DNA of 64,000 bases from Oxalobacter formigenes (GTDB lineage Bacteria; Pseudomonadota; Gammaproteobacteria; Burkholderiales; Burkholderiaceae_D): positions 1,612,001-1,676,000 of the forward strand of contig NZ_CP018787.1 in the NCBI RefSeq assembly GCF_002127965.1. Reading direction: 5' to 3'. The notes beneath the pieces are model-generated. The model was not told where the DNA came from and searched no databases. It was given only the letters and a program-made list of their open reading frames with translations. Position numbers and translations under genes: made by a program. Positions 34,681 to 44,150 of the stretch are shown one piece after another; the first letter of the stretch is position 1, and each line of letters begins with the position of its first letter.

Positions 34681-37505
34681 TCACCCTATCCACTTCTGCA
34701 AAACATCGATCAGATGGCCGATATCGATCGGCTTTGAAATATGCTCGTTCATGCCTGCCCCATGTGCCTTGCCGAGATCGGTGGCAAAAACGTTCGCCGA
34801 CAGGGCAAGAATCGGAATCGTTTTCGCATCCTTGCGTTCCAGTGCACGGATAGCCCGGGTAGCCTCATAGCCATCCATTACCGGCATCTGGACATCCATC
34901 AGGATACAGTCATAATCTCCCGGCATGGAATCCCTGAATTTTTCCAGTGCAAGCTGCCCGTTTTCAGCCTCATCGATAAAGAGTTCATGCATCTGGAGCA
35001 GTTCGGTGGCGATTTCACGGTTCAAATCGTTATCTTCAACCAGAAGAATCCGCTTGCCCGCCAGAGACGAAACCCGTTCTTTCTTTTCCGGGGTGGCCAT
35101 CATCTTCATATCCCGGCTCTGGCAAAATACCTGAAACACATGCAGCATCCTGGATTTGAAAAGCGGCTTGGTAATAAATGCATTCGCCCCCGCCTTCATG
35201 AACTCATCCTCGATATCGGAATAGTCATAAGCGGAAATAATGATAATCGGAACATCGGTTCCTACATATTGGCGGATCGCCCTGACCGTTGCCAGCCCAT
35301 CCATATCCGGCATCTTCCAGTCCAGAATCACCGCAAAAAAATCGTTCCCGCTCTCATGCGCCCCGATAACACGCAAAACCGCTTCCGACCCCGACAACAC
35401 CCAGTAGCCGCGCATCCCCAACTCCGTCAACAGCGACGCCGCGCTTTCACAGACCGCCCGGTCATTGTCCACCACCAGAACCGGCAAACCCGTCAACTCG
35501 ACATCCGTCTCTTCCACCTCGTCAAAAAGCTCGAGGGAAACCGTCACGATAAACCGGCTTCCCTTGCCCAATTCACTTTCGACCTCGATCGTCCCGTTCA
35601 TCATACGGACAATATTATTCGTAATCGCCAGACCCAGGCCAGTTCCCTGAATCTCGTTGATCAGATTATTCCTGTCACGTGAAAACGGCTCGAAAATATG
35701 GGTGAGGAACTCCGGCGTCATACCGATCCCGTTATCGGAAAACACAAACTCATACTGTCCTGTATTTCTGACCGGAGACGGCAGCTCGGAAATCCTGAGT
35801 CCGATCGTTCCCCCCTGCGGAGTATATTTGATCGCATTGGAAAGCAGATTCATGAAAATCTGCTGCAAGCGCCCCCGTCCGAAATCACCTTCTCATGCCG
35901 CACGAGTGAGGCACTCACATTCAGTTCCTGCTTCTTTCCCGAAACAAGTGGCTGACACATAGCCAGTACATCGCCCACCAGCTGCGGCAGCGAAACCACC
36001 TCGGAAACCAGATCGACCTTGCCGCTCTCGATCTTGGACATGTCCAGAATCTCGTTCACCAGATTCAGCAAATGCCGGCTCGAGACGTGAATCTTGTCCA
36101 GACAATCCTGAACCCTTTCCGGCGAAGCCATATTTGCCTGCGCAATCGTCGACATCCCGATAATCGCATTCATCGGCGTACGGATATCGTGCGACATCGA
36201 GGAAAGAAAATTCGTCTTGGCATCGTTTGCAATGCGGGCCGCCTCGTACGCTTCCTCCAGCGCCTTGCGTTGCCGGGCCTGCTCCCTCCTGTCCTTCGTG
36301 ACATCCACCCCGACACTGTAAAAAGAAGGAATGCCATCGATGCTTTCTTCCGCACTGGTGTAATACAGGGTCAAAATCAGGATTTTCGTCTCGCCGCTTC
36401 GGGTAATGATCCGGCATTCCGTCACGAAATTTTCCCCGGAAGCCTTGATTTCCTTCAGAATAGACATCAGACGCTGCATATCGTCCGGATGAACATAACG
36501 GCACTGTGACCCCAGTTCCGTTTCAAACTGTTCTGCCGTATAACCGATGATCTCCAGAAAACGCGCCTCATACCACAGCACCGTACTGAAATCCCGTGCA
36601 TCCAGCCGCGCGAAACCGCCCGGTATCGAACGGATAATCGACTGGATTTGCGCTTGTCGCTCCTGGTCCTTCTTCGCCAGCTTGTACTCCGTACTGAACA
36701 TATCGTAAGAGAGCTCAATACGCGCGCGTCGCCCCTGCCATTCAATCATCCGGTCCTTGATCATGAACTTCCTGTCCAGAACCGGATTGAAAAACTCCCA
36801 GTTATAGCACTCCGTTTTCAGCAACTGTGGATTCGTGCAAAAAGGACACGGAGACGTTCTCTTCTGGATCACCTCATAACACTTTTTACCCAGAATATCC
36901 TTTTTCTCCACACCCAGCGTCTCACACGACTTCGGATTCACATACAGCAACTGATAGTTATCCATATCGCTGATATACACATTCCCGGCATACTCATCCA
37001 TCATCCACCGGAAATAATCCAGCTTTTGTTCCTTCAGTCGTATCGCCTCTTCCTTCTCGTCAAACAGTCCGGTGATATCGGTCAGGACAACCTGAAGAAG
37101 CGAACACCCCTTTTCCTCATCCATCACCACCGTTGCCGAAAACCGGACCCTCACCTCCCCCTCACTTCTTTTCGGCAGGCGTACCGTCAATACGAAACCC
37201 GCACCGGGCTTTTTCCCGACGCGCGACAATTCGCCTTTGATTAAGGAAAAATCATCCGGAAAAGGAGCCAGAAACTGGCGCAGATTATTGAAGCGATAAA
37301 GGAATTCGTCTTTTGAATAGCCGGTACCGGCAAAAAAACAGGCATTGCCCCACATAAAAGTCAGGTCTTCATTCGGCAGACAACTGAAAAAACCGACATT
37401 CAGCGCATCCATTGCGACAGGACATCCCTCGCCGAACTGGCGACGAAATTCATCTATTTGCCAGACAGGCTGAACGTTTTCAACGTCCGTATTATTGCTT
37501 CCCAT
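34681..37505 (-). pseudogene. Hybrid sensor histidine kinase split by a frameshift
   Basis: Two overlapping frames form one protein. The first (35850-37505) has PAS-type regions (one with a CPFC cluster, KRTSPCPFCTNPQLL), a last PAS near FARLDARDFSTVLWYEARFL, and HisKA with SSMSHDIRTPMNA near residue 437. It shifts out of frame after HEKVISD. The second (34681-35868) has the ATPase N box MNLLSNAIKYTPQGG, G boxes, a receiver with ILDWKMPDMDG, and a second receiver with ILMDVQMPVMDG. The break is at a run of five Gs; six would read VISDGGRLQQIFMN in frame. It may be a true pseudogene, a phase-variable gene or a sequencing error. Confidence 0.85.
35872..35876 (-). other. G5 tract at the kinase frameshift
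   Basis: Five Cs on the plus strand. On the coding strand, GACGGGGGCGC breaks the frame exactly where the conserved D-x-x-R-L-x-Q segment before the N box should be; one extra G restores it. Confidence 0.7.
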
Positions 37506-37770
37506 AAGTGCTTACCAGAACATATATCGTTTGACAAGTTAAGCCTGATCATATTATATCAAACCTTGATCATATTAAATTAAACAACTTGTTCAAAATA
37601 CGAATAAAACATGTCCTGCAAGAAACAGAACGCCGAACCGGAAACCTCCGCATCAATCCGTGAACCGGCCAATCGCATTTATGGGAACTTCCCTGTCATT
37701 GCCGGAAAACAAAAACGAACCAGCCGGTTTCACTGTTCACAGCCAATTGCGTGACGAAAACCACACGCCA
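37506..37770. other. Gap upstream of the kinase gene
   Basis: About 265 bp. The part next to the kinase is AT-rich and likely holds its promoter. No gene supported. Confidence 0.4.
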
Positions 37771-37840
37771 AAGCTGAGCGAAAAGAAAAACCGTCATAAA
37801 CTGTGTGCGACGGGCGATTTTGCGCTCTTTTATTTTGAAA
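37771..37840 (+). repeat. Degenerate third copy of the tail-fibre leader
   Basis: AAGCTGAGCGAAAAGAAAAA then CCGTCATAAACTGTGTGCGA and GGGCGATTTTGCGCTCTTTT match the leader elements at 25053-24953 (minus) and 39199-39300 (plus). The second hairpin and any tail gene are missing, so this is a remnant left by deletion or recombination. Confidence 0.8.
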
Positions 37841-37978
37841 TCACGTTTTGGCCATGTAAACAATTAATGGGATCGATCAATAAAAACTGAAGTCATTCAT
37901 AAAAATCAAAGATAAAGAAATTAATGTGAATAAAATTAACTTAAATATGTTTTGAAATTAACTTATAATTAAGTGAAT

Positions 37979-38011
37979 ATTGACATAAAAGAAGACAAAA
38001 TTGACATAAAA
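37979..38011 (+). promoter_or_regulatory. Direct repeats before the wHTH-GHKL-STAS gene
   Basis: ATTGACATAAAA occurs at 37979-37990 and again at 38000-38011, 21 bp apart, i.e. two helical turns, with TTGACA -35-like cores. A second repeated word AATTAACTTA lies just upstream (about 37934 and 37956). The pattern suggests operators and promoter of the gene at 38028, perhaps for autoregulation. Confidence 0.55.
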
Positions 38012-38027
38012 ACGAACAGGAACGACT

Positions 38028-39062
38028 ATGAAAACGAAAAACGCTGATCTCCTGATGCAATCGTGGGTATGCAGTCAGTTAATCAAAGGTCCTGTAAACG
38101 GATTTATCAACACATTTGCCAAAGAATTCAATCTTTCACGCCCTGTCGCTTCGCGAATAGTGAAGCAATTGGTCGCTGACGACAGAATAATCCTGTCAGG
38201 ATCTCCTCGAAAACCGATCTATAGCCTTGGTACGACACGATCCATCTTTCATATCTATCCACGAGAAGAAGTGGACGAAGATATGAAATGGACCCTGGAT
38301 TTTGCACCTTACTTTGATTTACCACCGAATATCCGCGACATTGTTCATCATGGTTTTACAGAAATGTTGAATAATGCTCACGATCATTCTTGTGGAAATT
38401 TCGTTACTGTCAGCATTGAAAAAAATGCGAAAGAACTTTCCATGATGGTAGGTGACGATGGAATAGGGATATTTGAAAAAATCAGGAGTGAACTGAACCT
38501 TCCCGACAAAAGGCTGGCCATGCTGGAATTGTCAAAAGGCAAACTGACTACAGATAGCGCCAATCATTCAGGAGAAGGCATTTTCTTCACATCAAGAATG
38601 TTTGATGTTTTTATCATTAAAGCAAACGGGCTGGACTATAGCCACGATATTAAATTGCCTTTCGATTTTCTGATGGAAAATAAGCTCATGAAAACATATG
38701 ACCGGAAAGGCACTTTTGTCTTCATGAACATATCGCTTGACAGTCAAAGAACGACAAAAGAAATTTTCAACCAATATACTCTCGATCCTGATGAACTAAG
38801 CTTTAATAAAACAGTTGTTCCTGTCCGGCTTGCCAGACTTGACGATAAATTAATTTCACGTTCACAGGCAAAACGACTGGTTGCACGTTTCGAAGGTTTT
38901 AAAAAAGTCATACTTGATTTTGAGGGCGTTGACGATATCGGTCAGGCATTTGCTGATGAAGTTTTCCGTGTCTTTCAGCAATCCCATCCCGACGTGCAAC
39001 TTGTACCGCATGATGCATCGGAGGACATACTGAAAATGATCAGACGTGTTCAATCATCATAA
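38028..39062 (+). CDS. Winged-helix / GHKL ATPase / STAS-like DUF4325 regulator
   Basis: 344 residues after GGAACGACT. Residues 1-70 form a helix-turn-helix (FAKEFNLSRPVASRIVKQLV). Residues 85-220 have GHKL ATPase motifs: N box HHGFTEMLNNAHDHS, G1-type VGDDGIGIF and a later HSGEGIFFTS. Residues 260-340 match the STAS-like DUF4325 (SRSQAKRLVARFEGFKKVIL, DFEGVDDIGQAFADEVFRVF). The three domains together occur in a known but poorly understood family thought to act as a one-protein anti-sigma or kinase switch. AT-rich compared with its neighbours, suggesting transfer. Confidence 0.88.
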   Translation: MKTKNADLLMQSWVCSQLIKGPVNGFINTFAKEFNLSRPVASRIVKQLVADDRIILSGSPRKPIYSLGTTRSIFHIYPREEVDEDMKWTLDFAPYFDLPPNIRDIVHHGFTEMLNNAHDHSCGNFVTVSIEKNAKELSMMVGDDGIGIFEKIRSELNLPDKRLAMLELSKGKLTTDSANHSGEGIFFTSRMFDVFIIKANGLDYSHDIKLPFDFLMENKLMKTYDRKGTFVFMNISLDSQRTTKEIFNQYTLDPDELSFNKTVVPVRLARLDDKLISRSQAKRLVARFEGFKKVILDFEGVDDIGQAFADEVFRVFQQSHPDVQLVPHDASEDILKMIRRVQSS

Positions 39063-39198
39063 TTGAAAACCATTTTTTGATCAGAAAAGGAAATAATCAT
39101 AAAAAAACTTATATTATTTTCTTGCCACATCAGTCTTGTATCGTGCAATTTTTTTTATCACCTGTTCCACTGCCGGCAGTGGAAAAATCATGCCAATA

Positions 39199-39300
39199 GC
39201 TGACCGAAAAGAAAAACCGTCATAAACTGGTTGCGACGGGCGCTTTTGCGCTCTTTTTTTGTTTTCAGGCCTCTCCCTTGTCGGGGAGGTCTTTTTTTAT
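39199..39300 (+). promoter_or_regulatory. Conserved tail-fibre leader with two tandem terminator hairpins, plus-strand copy
   Basis: GCTGACCGAAAAGAAAAACC, CCGTC/GACGG stem, GGGCGCTTTTGCGCTC (39238-39253) with a T7 tract, then a CCTCTCC/GGGGAGG hairpin (39269-39290) with a T7 tract, then GGAGAATCCC and ATG at 39311. Near-identical to the minus-strand copy at 24953-25053 over more than 100 bp, including the start of the gene. The region 39063-39198 before it contains no gene. Confidence 0.8.
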
Positions 39301-39310
39301 GGAGAATCCC

Positions 39311-40099
39311 ATGACGAAATTACCTGAAAAAAACCTGCTCTCCGGCAGCAAAAAACCCCACACCACTACCGGAGAAATGAAAGATGCACTCGGAAAATTA
39401 CATGACTACCTGAATGAACTTTTCGGTTACGACAGTACCGACAAGGAAGCGGCACGACACTCACTCGGCATCGATCTGGCCGGACTGAATGCCAGAATCG
39501 ACAAAAAACCGGACAGTCTGACCGTTGAAAACGCCATTTCCGAAACGCTTGAAACCATCATGACCCGAGTGGACGTCATAAAAAATGAACTCAAAAACGA
39601 AATCGCGAAAAACGGCGTCCCGACAGGCACCATTGCCTTTTTTGCCATGACCGCCCCGCCTGCCGGATACCTGAAAGCGGATGGTGCCATCATCCAGAGA
39701 ACGGATTATCCAGCCCTTTTCACCGCCATCGGCACGACATTTGGCGAAGGAGATGGAACGACGACCTTTACCCTGCCGGATTTGCGCGGCGAATTCATAC
39801 GGGGATGGGATAACGGCCGCAATATCGATTGCGAACGGGCGTTTGGCAGCATTCAGGGAGATGCCATCAGAAACGTCACCGGTCAACTTCGTTACGCAGG
39901 CCCACAGAATTCAGACAGCGTCATGAACTACCAATCCGCCTTGCAATGGACGAGTGTCTCACAAAAATCCCCATACAGTGCCCAATCGAGCCAGGGCAGC
40001 AATTACTACGAAATCAATTTCGACGCCTCCCGTTCAGTCCCCACGGCCAGCGAAAACCGTCCCCGCAACATTGCCCTGCTGGCCTGTATCAAATACTGA
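39311..40099 (+). CDS. Solitary tail-collar protein
   Basis: 262 residues from MTKLPEKNLLSGSKKP. N-terminal 55 residues parallel those of the 386-residue fibre at 23779 (TTTGEMKDALGKLHDYLNEL, FGYDSTDKEAARHSLGIDL). A helical shaft and a collar domain follow (GTIAFFAMTAPPAGYLKADG, FTLPDLRGEFIRGWDNGR), then a short tip ending ASENRPRNIALLACIKY, the standard end of collar-type fibre proteins. It stands 14 kb from the phage structural genes, beside RCC1 and Sel1 genes, so it is either a scattered fibre reserve or a remnant of a second phage. Confidence 0.87.
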   Translation: MTKLPEKNLLSGSKKPHTTTGEMKDALGKLHDYLNELFGYDSTDKEAARHSLGIDLAGLNARIDKKPDSLTVENAISETLETIMTRVDVIKNELKNEIAKNGVPTGTIAFFAMTAPPAGYLKADGAIIQRTDYPALFTAIGTTFGEGDGTTTFTLPDLRGEFIRGWDNGRNIDCERAFGSIQGDAIRNVTGQLRYAGPQNSDSVMNYQSALQWTSVSQKSPYSAQSSQGSNYYEINFDASRSVPTASENRPRNIALLACIKY

Positions 40100-40125
40100 A
40101 ATAAAAACCGGTCACCGTCTCAAAA

Positions 40126-40162
40126 GATGCCATCCTTCGTGATGGCATCCCCATCATTTTTT
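40126..40162 (+). terminator. Terminator after the tail-collar gene
   Basis: GATGCCATC-CTTCGT-GATGGCATC hairpin followed by CCCATCATTTTTT. Confidence 0.75.
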
Positions 40163-40282
40163 ACTGTCAGTAAAAAAATATTCAAAACGTTCCCAAAAAC
40201 AGACAAAAAAACCGAAAAATGCCTTATCCTTCATTAAATTGTTTTTTAATGAACAGGTTTCCAACAAATCAGGTGCATCCCC

Positions 40283-41455
40283 ATGCGTAACCGGCTTCTT
40301 ACCATCACGTTTACAATCGCCTGCCTGATCGCCATCGTCGTTCTGGTGCGACAAGCCAACATCAGGCCGTCCGGCACACGGCATCATTTCGCCACCGCCG
40401 AAAACGGACATCACCTCGCCGCCGGTGCCCATCACAGCCTCTACATCGATTCCGAGGGACGACTCTGGGCATGGGGAGACGCCAAATTCAAAAACAGGGA
40501 AACAGCCATCCCGGTCAAAGTCGCAGACAGCGTCATGACCGTTTCCGCAGGTGACACATCCGCCACCTCGTTTTACATAGCCATCGACGGCACCCTCTTC
40601 GGATGGGGCGACACCCGCCACGGGCAGATGGGTATCCTGTCCGAATCCCCCATCATCGAGCCCATGCCTATCATGACCGACATCAAAACCGTGGACGCCG
40701 GACACGACACCCCATACGCCATCGACAGCCACAGCTCCCTGTGGACATGGGGCATGAACAACCCGTCCCGCACATCGGGAGACCCCGGAAAAGAAATGGA
40801 CGGTACCCTGATCGACCCGGAAAAAGTCATGGACCTCGTCAAGCTCGTCAGCTCATCCGCCACTCATACACTGGCCCAGCGCGAAGACCGCAGCCTCTGG
40901 GTCTGGGGAGAAAACACCTCCGGCGCACTGGCAACCGGTTCAACACAAAGACAAACCCACCCGTACAAGGCCGACCTTTCCCCGCTTGAAGGGCGCTTCA
41001 TCGTCAAACTCGCGACCCGCAACAACGCCAGCTTCGCCGTCACCGAAGACGGCACCCTCTGGACATGGGGAAGCGCCAACGCCATGCTGCCCGGCAAACC
41101 GACACAGGAACTTCCCTCCAAAACCTTGCCCGTCAAAATCGAATTCATCGACAACGTCGCCGACATCGCCCTTGGCGACGAATCCATCCTGATCCTCAAA
41201 AATGACGGTAGCGTCTGGGCATATGGCATCGGGCCGGTGACGGGAAAAACAAGCCGGAACTGGACGACACCGGTGCGGATACTTTCCGACGCTGTCGAAA
41301 TCGCGTCCGGCCCCCATCATGCCCTCGCACTGAAAAAAGACGGCACCGTCTGGAGCTGGGGCGACAACGATGCCGGCCAGCTGGGTAACGGGACAAGGCT
41401 TTTGTCCCTGAAACCTGTACAAGTCCATTTCCATCCTGCCATATCAGCCACATAA
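40283..41455 (+). CDS. Secreted or membrane-anchored RCC1-repeat protein
   Basis: 390 residues. An N-terminal hydrophobic segment (LLTITFTIACLIAIVVLV) is a signal or anchor. Blades include HSLYIDSEGRLWAWGDAKF, IAIDGTLFGWGDTRHGQMG, AIDSHSSLWTWGMNN, REDRSLWVWGENTSGALATG, VTEDGTLWTWGS, LKNDGSVWAYGIG and LKKDGTVWSWGDNDAGQLGN. Blade 3 (VDAGHDTPYAID) is closest to the RCC1 gene at 44332. It has no adjacent effector gene, but a tail-collar gene lies upstream on the same strand behind a terminator. Binding role inferred. Confidence 0.88.
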   Translation: MRNRLLTITFTIACLIAIVVLVRQANIRPSGTRHHFATAENGHHLAAGAHHSLYIDSEGRLWAWGDAKFKNRETAIPVKVADSVMTVSAGDTSATSFYIAIDGTLFGWGDTRHGQMGILSESPIIEPMPIMTDIKTVDAGHDTPYAIDSHSSLWTWGMNNPSRTSGDPGKEMDGTLIDPEKVMDLVKLVSSSATHTLAQREDRSLWVWGENTSGALATGSTQRQTHPYKADLSPLEGRFIVKLATRNNASFAVTEDGTLWTWGSANAMLPGKPTQELPSKTLPVKIEFIDNVADIALGDESILILKNDGSVWAYGIGPVTGKTSRNWTTPVRILSDAVEIASGPHHALALKKDGTVWSWGDNDAGQLGNGTRLLSLKPVQVHFHPAISAT

Positions 41456-41532
41456 CACGCCTTTTTTGAAAAATCGAAACCCTTTTTTCAGATCCCGGAC
41501 GAAAAAAAGGCTTCAGGAAAGTGAAGGCAAAA

Positions 41533-41558
41533 AAAATGGCGCATCATTGCGCCATTTT
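41533..41558. terminator. Bidirectional terminator between RCC1 and FKBP genes
   Basis: AAAATGGCGC-ATCATT-GCGCCATTTT, flanked by A/T runs on both sides, positioned 19 bp past the end of the minus-strand FKBP gene. Confidence 0.85.
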
Positions 41559-41577
41559 CCGTGAAAGACAGAACGAA

Positions 41578-42084
41578 TCAGTTCATCACTTCCAGCAATT
41601 CCACTTCATACGTCAAGGTGCTGTTAGGTGGAATATTGCCGACCTGATTGGCGCCATAAGCCGTAGCCGGAGGGCAAACCAGTTTCACCTTGCTGCCGAC
41701 CGGAACAGTCTGCAGACCCTGCTGCCAGCAGGAAATCGTCTTGTTCAGTTCAAAAACTGCCGGTTGGCCACGGGAGTACGAACTGTCGAATTCAGTGCCA
41801 TCGGCCAGCCAGCCACGATAATTGACCTTGACCGTGCTGTTTGGACCCGGTTTCACAGAGCTTTTGCTCATCATGATCGGATAAACAGTCGTGCCATTAG
41901 GAGCCAGATAAGGAACCACGACAGCTGGAGAAGTCGCCGGTCCAATCGGGCCATAACCACCGTAAGGGCCGGTGCCATAACCCTGCTGGACTGGAGCTTC
42001 TTCGACAACGCCGGTAGCGGCGAAAGCGGAACCTGCCAATGCCAGGCCAGCAACAAGTAACAATCCACGAGTGCAAGTACGCAT
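41578..42084 (-). CDS. FKBP-type peptidyl-prolyl cis-trans isomerase, exported
   Basis: 168 residues. A Sec signal (LLLVAGLALAGSAFA) is followed by a Gly/Tyr/Pro-rich linker and the FKBP domain at about 70-168: KVNYRGWLADGTEFDSSYSR, FELNKTISCWQQGLQTVPVG, VCPPATAYGANQVGNIPPNS, LTYEVELLEVMN. These are the classic strand, W-loop and IPPN elements of the active-site pocket. It should catalyse proline isomerisation in periplasmic protein folding. A single gene with its own upstream region and a bidirectional terminator. Confidence 0.93.
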   Translation of the reverse strand: MRTCTRGLLLVAGLALAGSAFAATGVVEEAPVQQGYGTGPYGGYGPIGPATSPAVVVPYLAPNGTTVYPIMMSKSSVKPGPNSTVKVNYRGWLADGTEFDSSYSRGQPAVFELNKTISCWQQGLQTVPVGSKVKLVCPPATAYGANQVGNIPPNSTLTYEVELLEVMN

Positions 42085-42268
42085 AAGAACTTCCTTCCTG
42101 TTGAAATAACATCAAATTAAACAATCAAAACAAATCCTTGTTTACTGGATGCTACAACAGGCATTTGCACAAACATTTGATAAAAATCGGAAACTATTTC
42201 ATTAAACGGCCCGGGCCGGTATTCTGGACAGAAAAAAAGAACCAAAACGTCGCAAACCCGCACCAAAG

Positions 42269-43738
42269 CTAATGTCCCGCCAATTTATCTGAAGATTGAT
42301 TCAAATCATCCGGCACCTGCAGAGTCCGTTGCACAAACGGATGCGGATTCTTTTTCATCGCCTCGTCAATCTTCACTTTCGCGGCCAGATCCGCCCGCTC
42401 ATACCATTCCCCTGCCAGCTGATAACTCTGCTTTACCCCACGGCCTTCCTCATACAACACCGCCAGCCGGTACATCGCCGGGCCATATCCCGCCCCGGCC
42501 GCCATCCGGTAGAAAAAAGCCGCCTTTTCGTCATCCGCCTTGCCATTAACCCCGTTCAGATACAGCATCCCCAGATTGTACTGGGCCTTCACATCCCCGG
42601 CAGCCGCCGCCTTTTCATACCAGAACACCGCCTTGCCCTGATCGCGTGGCACCCCTTTCCCCTCGGCATAGTGATACCCCATATTGTATTGTGCCTCCCG
42701 CAAGCCCTTCTCCGCCGCCATCAAAAACCACTTGCTCGCCGCCACCGTATCCACAGGCCGACCGCGACCCGCCTCCAGCATCAGAGCGAGATTATATTGC
42801 GCACGCACCACCCCCTGCTGCGCCGCCGCCTCGAACCAGTCGGCCGCCTTCACATCATTTTGTGCCGTCCCCCGTCCATACGCATACGCCAGCCCGACGG
42901 CATACTCCGCCGTCGCCAGCCCCTGAGTCGCCGCCATGCGATACAGAATCAGCGCCTTTTCCTGATCGGGCGCCACCCCCTGCCCCTTCGCATACAAAAT
43001 GCCCAACCCATACTGCGCCTTCGCATCCCCCTTCTTCGCTGCCAGGCCGTACCAGCGTGCCGCTTCCGCAAAATCCGGCTTGCCGCCCGTCACCCCCTTT
43101 CCCGTCGAGAGCATAATCCCCAGATTGCGCTGCGCTTCCACATCCCCCGCGACAGCCGCCTTCTTAAACCATTTCAGTGCCTCACCCTCATTTTTGGCCA
43201 CCCCCCGGCCAGACGCCAGCATCAGCGCCCAGCGCCGTTGCGCCTCCGGTTCCCCTGACGCCGCCGCCCTCTCGAACCACCGGGCTGCCTGTTCCGTATG
43301 CTGCGATCCCGGCCCGGCGGACTGCATCAGAATCCCCAAAGCCGTCTTCGCACGCGCATCCCCCTGCGCCGCCGCCTTCGACAGCCAGGTCAACGCCACC
43401 TGAGAATCCTTCGGCAGACCGATCCCCTCCACCGACATCGCCCCCAGCATATACTGCGCATCCCGGTTGCCACTATCCGCCGCCACCAGAAGCCACTTCA
43501 CCGCCGCCGCTTCATCCTTTGCCACCCCGCGCCCCGTCAACAGCAGCTTCCCCACCTCCAGCGCCGCACGGGGATTCCCCTTCTCCGCCTCCGGCATGAG
43601 CGTCGCATAAGCCGATTCGAACTGCCTCCGTTCAAGCTGCGCCAGCCCATCCGACAAGCCGGACACGGACGCCAACGCACCGGCAGAACACCCCGCCAGC
43701 ACCGCAAACAGCACACCATACAAAACCCGTCTTTTCAT
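42269..43738 (-). CDS. Large Sel1-repeat lipoprotein
   Basis: 489 residues. The leader MKRRVLYGVLFAVLAGCSAG carries the lipobox LAGC, so the protein is probably lipid-anchored. About eleven Sel1 repeats follow (ALEVGKLLLTGRGVAKDEAA, AQYMLGAMSVEGIGLPKDSQ, AQYGLGILYAKGQGVAPDQE, AQYNLALMLEAGRGRPVDTV), with a Lys-rich C-terminus. High GC and repeat structure create long spurious ORFs on the opposite strand. No neighbour shares a transcript. Confidence 0.9.
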   Translation of the reverse strand: MKRRVLYGVLFAVLAGCSAGALASVSGLSDGLAQLERRQFESAYATLMPEAEKGNPRAALEVGKLLLTGRGVAKDEAAAVKWLLVAADSGNRDAQYMLGAMSVEGIGLPKDSQVALTWLSKAAAQGDARAKTALGILMQSAGPGSQHTEQAARWFERAAASGEPEAQRRWALMLASGRGVAKNEGEALKWFKKAAVAGDVEAQRNLGIMLSTGKGVTGGKPDFAEAARWYGLAAKKGDAKAQYGLGILYAKGQGVAPDQEKALILYRMAATQGLATAEYAVGLAYAYGRGTAQNDVKAADWFEAAAQQGVVRAQYNLALMLEAGRGRPVDTVAASKWFLMAAEKGLREAQYNMGYHYAEGKGVPRDQGKAVFWYEKAAAAGDVKAQYNLGMLYLNGVNGKADDEKAAFFYRMAAGAGYGPAMYRLAVLYEEGRGVKQSYQLAGEWYERADLAAKVKIDEAMKKNPHPFVQRTLQVPDDLNQSSDKLAGH

Positions 43739-44113
43739 CGAAAGCCCATATCACAAGCCCACCGGCAAACCAGCCGCCGCACCGGCAAAAAACATTTCCC
43801 GAACGCAATCATCCCATTATATAGGCAAGCGGAAAAACCGGCTCAAAGCCCCCGTTTCCACCTTCATTTTCCGCTTGCTGCATCCCTTCCCCAATCAAAA
43901 ACAGGCTCTACCACCCCGTTTTTACCCCCCTTGAAAACACCCTGAAAAAACTTCTGCGCAGGGGTTGACAGAAGAAAAATCCGGCAAAGAGGACAAGCCA
44001 ACCGAAGAAAACGGAACTTTCAAACATCATGCAAACCATAAACTCAACAGGATAAGCAAATGATTTCAAACATCAATCAATAAACCACACCCACCATCAA
44101 AAACCGTCGTCGC
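43739..44113. other. Intergenic stretch before promoter copy 5
   Basis: About 375 bp. No gene, tRNA or hairpin that I can support; the composition is biased to C and A. Confidence 0.4.
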
Positions 44114-44150
44114 ACAAATGTCCGGTAGGGCCATAAAACGGGTGTATAAG
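44114..44150 (+). promoter_or_regulatory. Phage late-type promoter, copy 5 (RCC1 pair)
   Basis: ACAAATGTCCGG (44114-44125), 19 bp, TATAAG (44145-44150). The upstream tandem half-site is lost here. The 19-bp spacer closely resembles copy 4 (CCATRAAACGGGTG). The leader of 180 bp to the RCC1 start contains no effector gene but holds AAAAGGAACTAC, similar to the ribosome-binding region of the two effectors. Confidence 0.75.
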
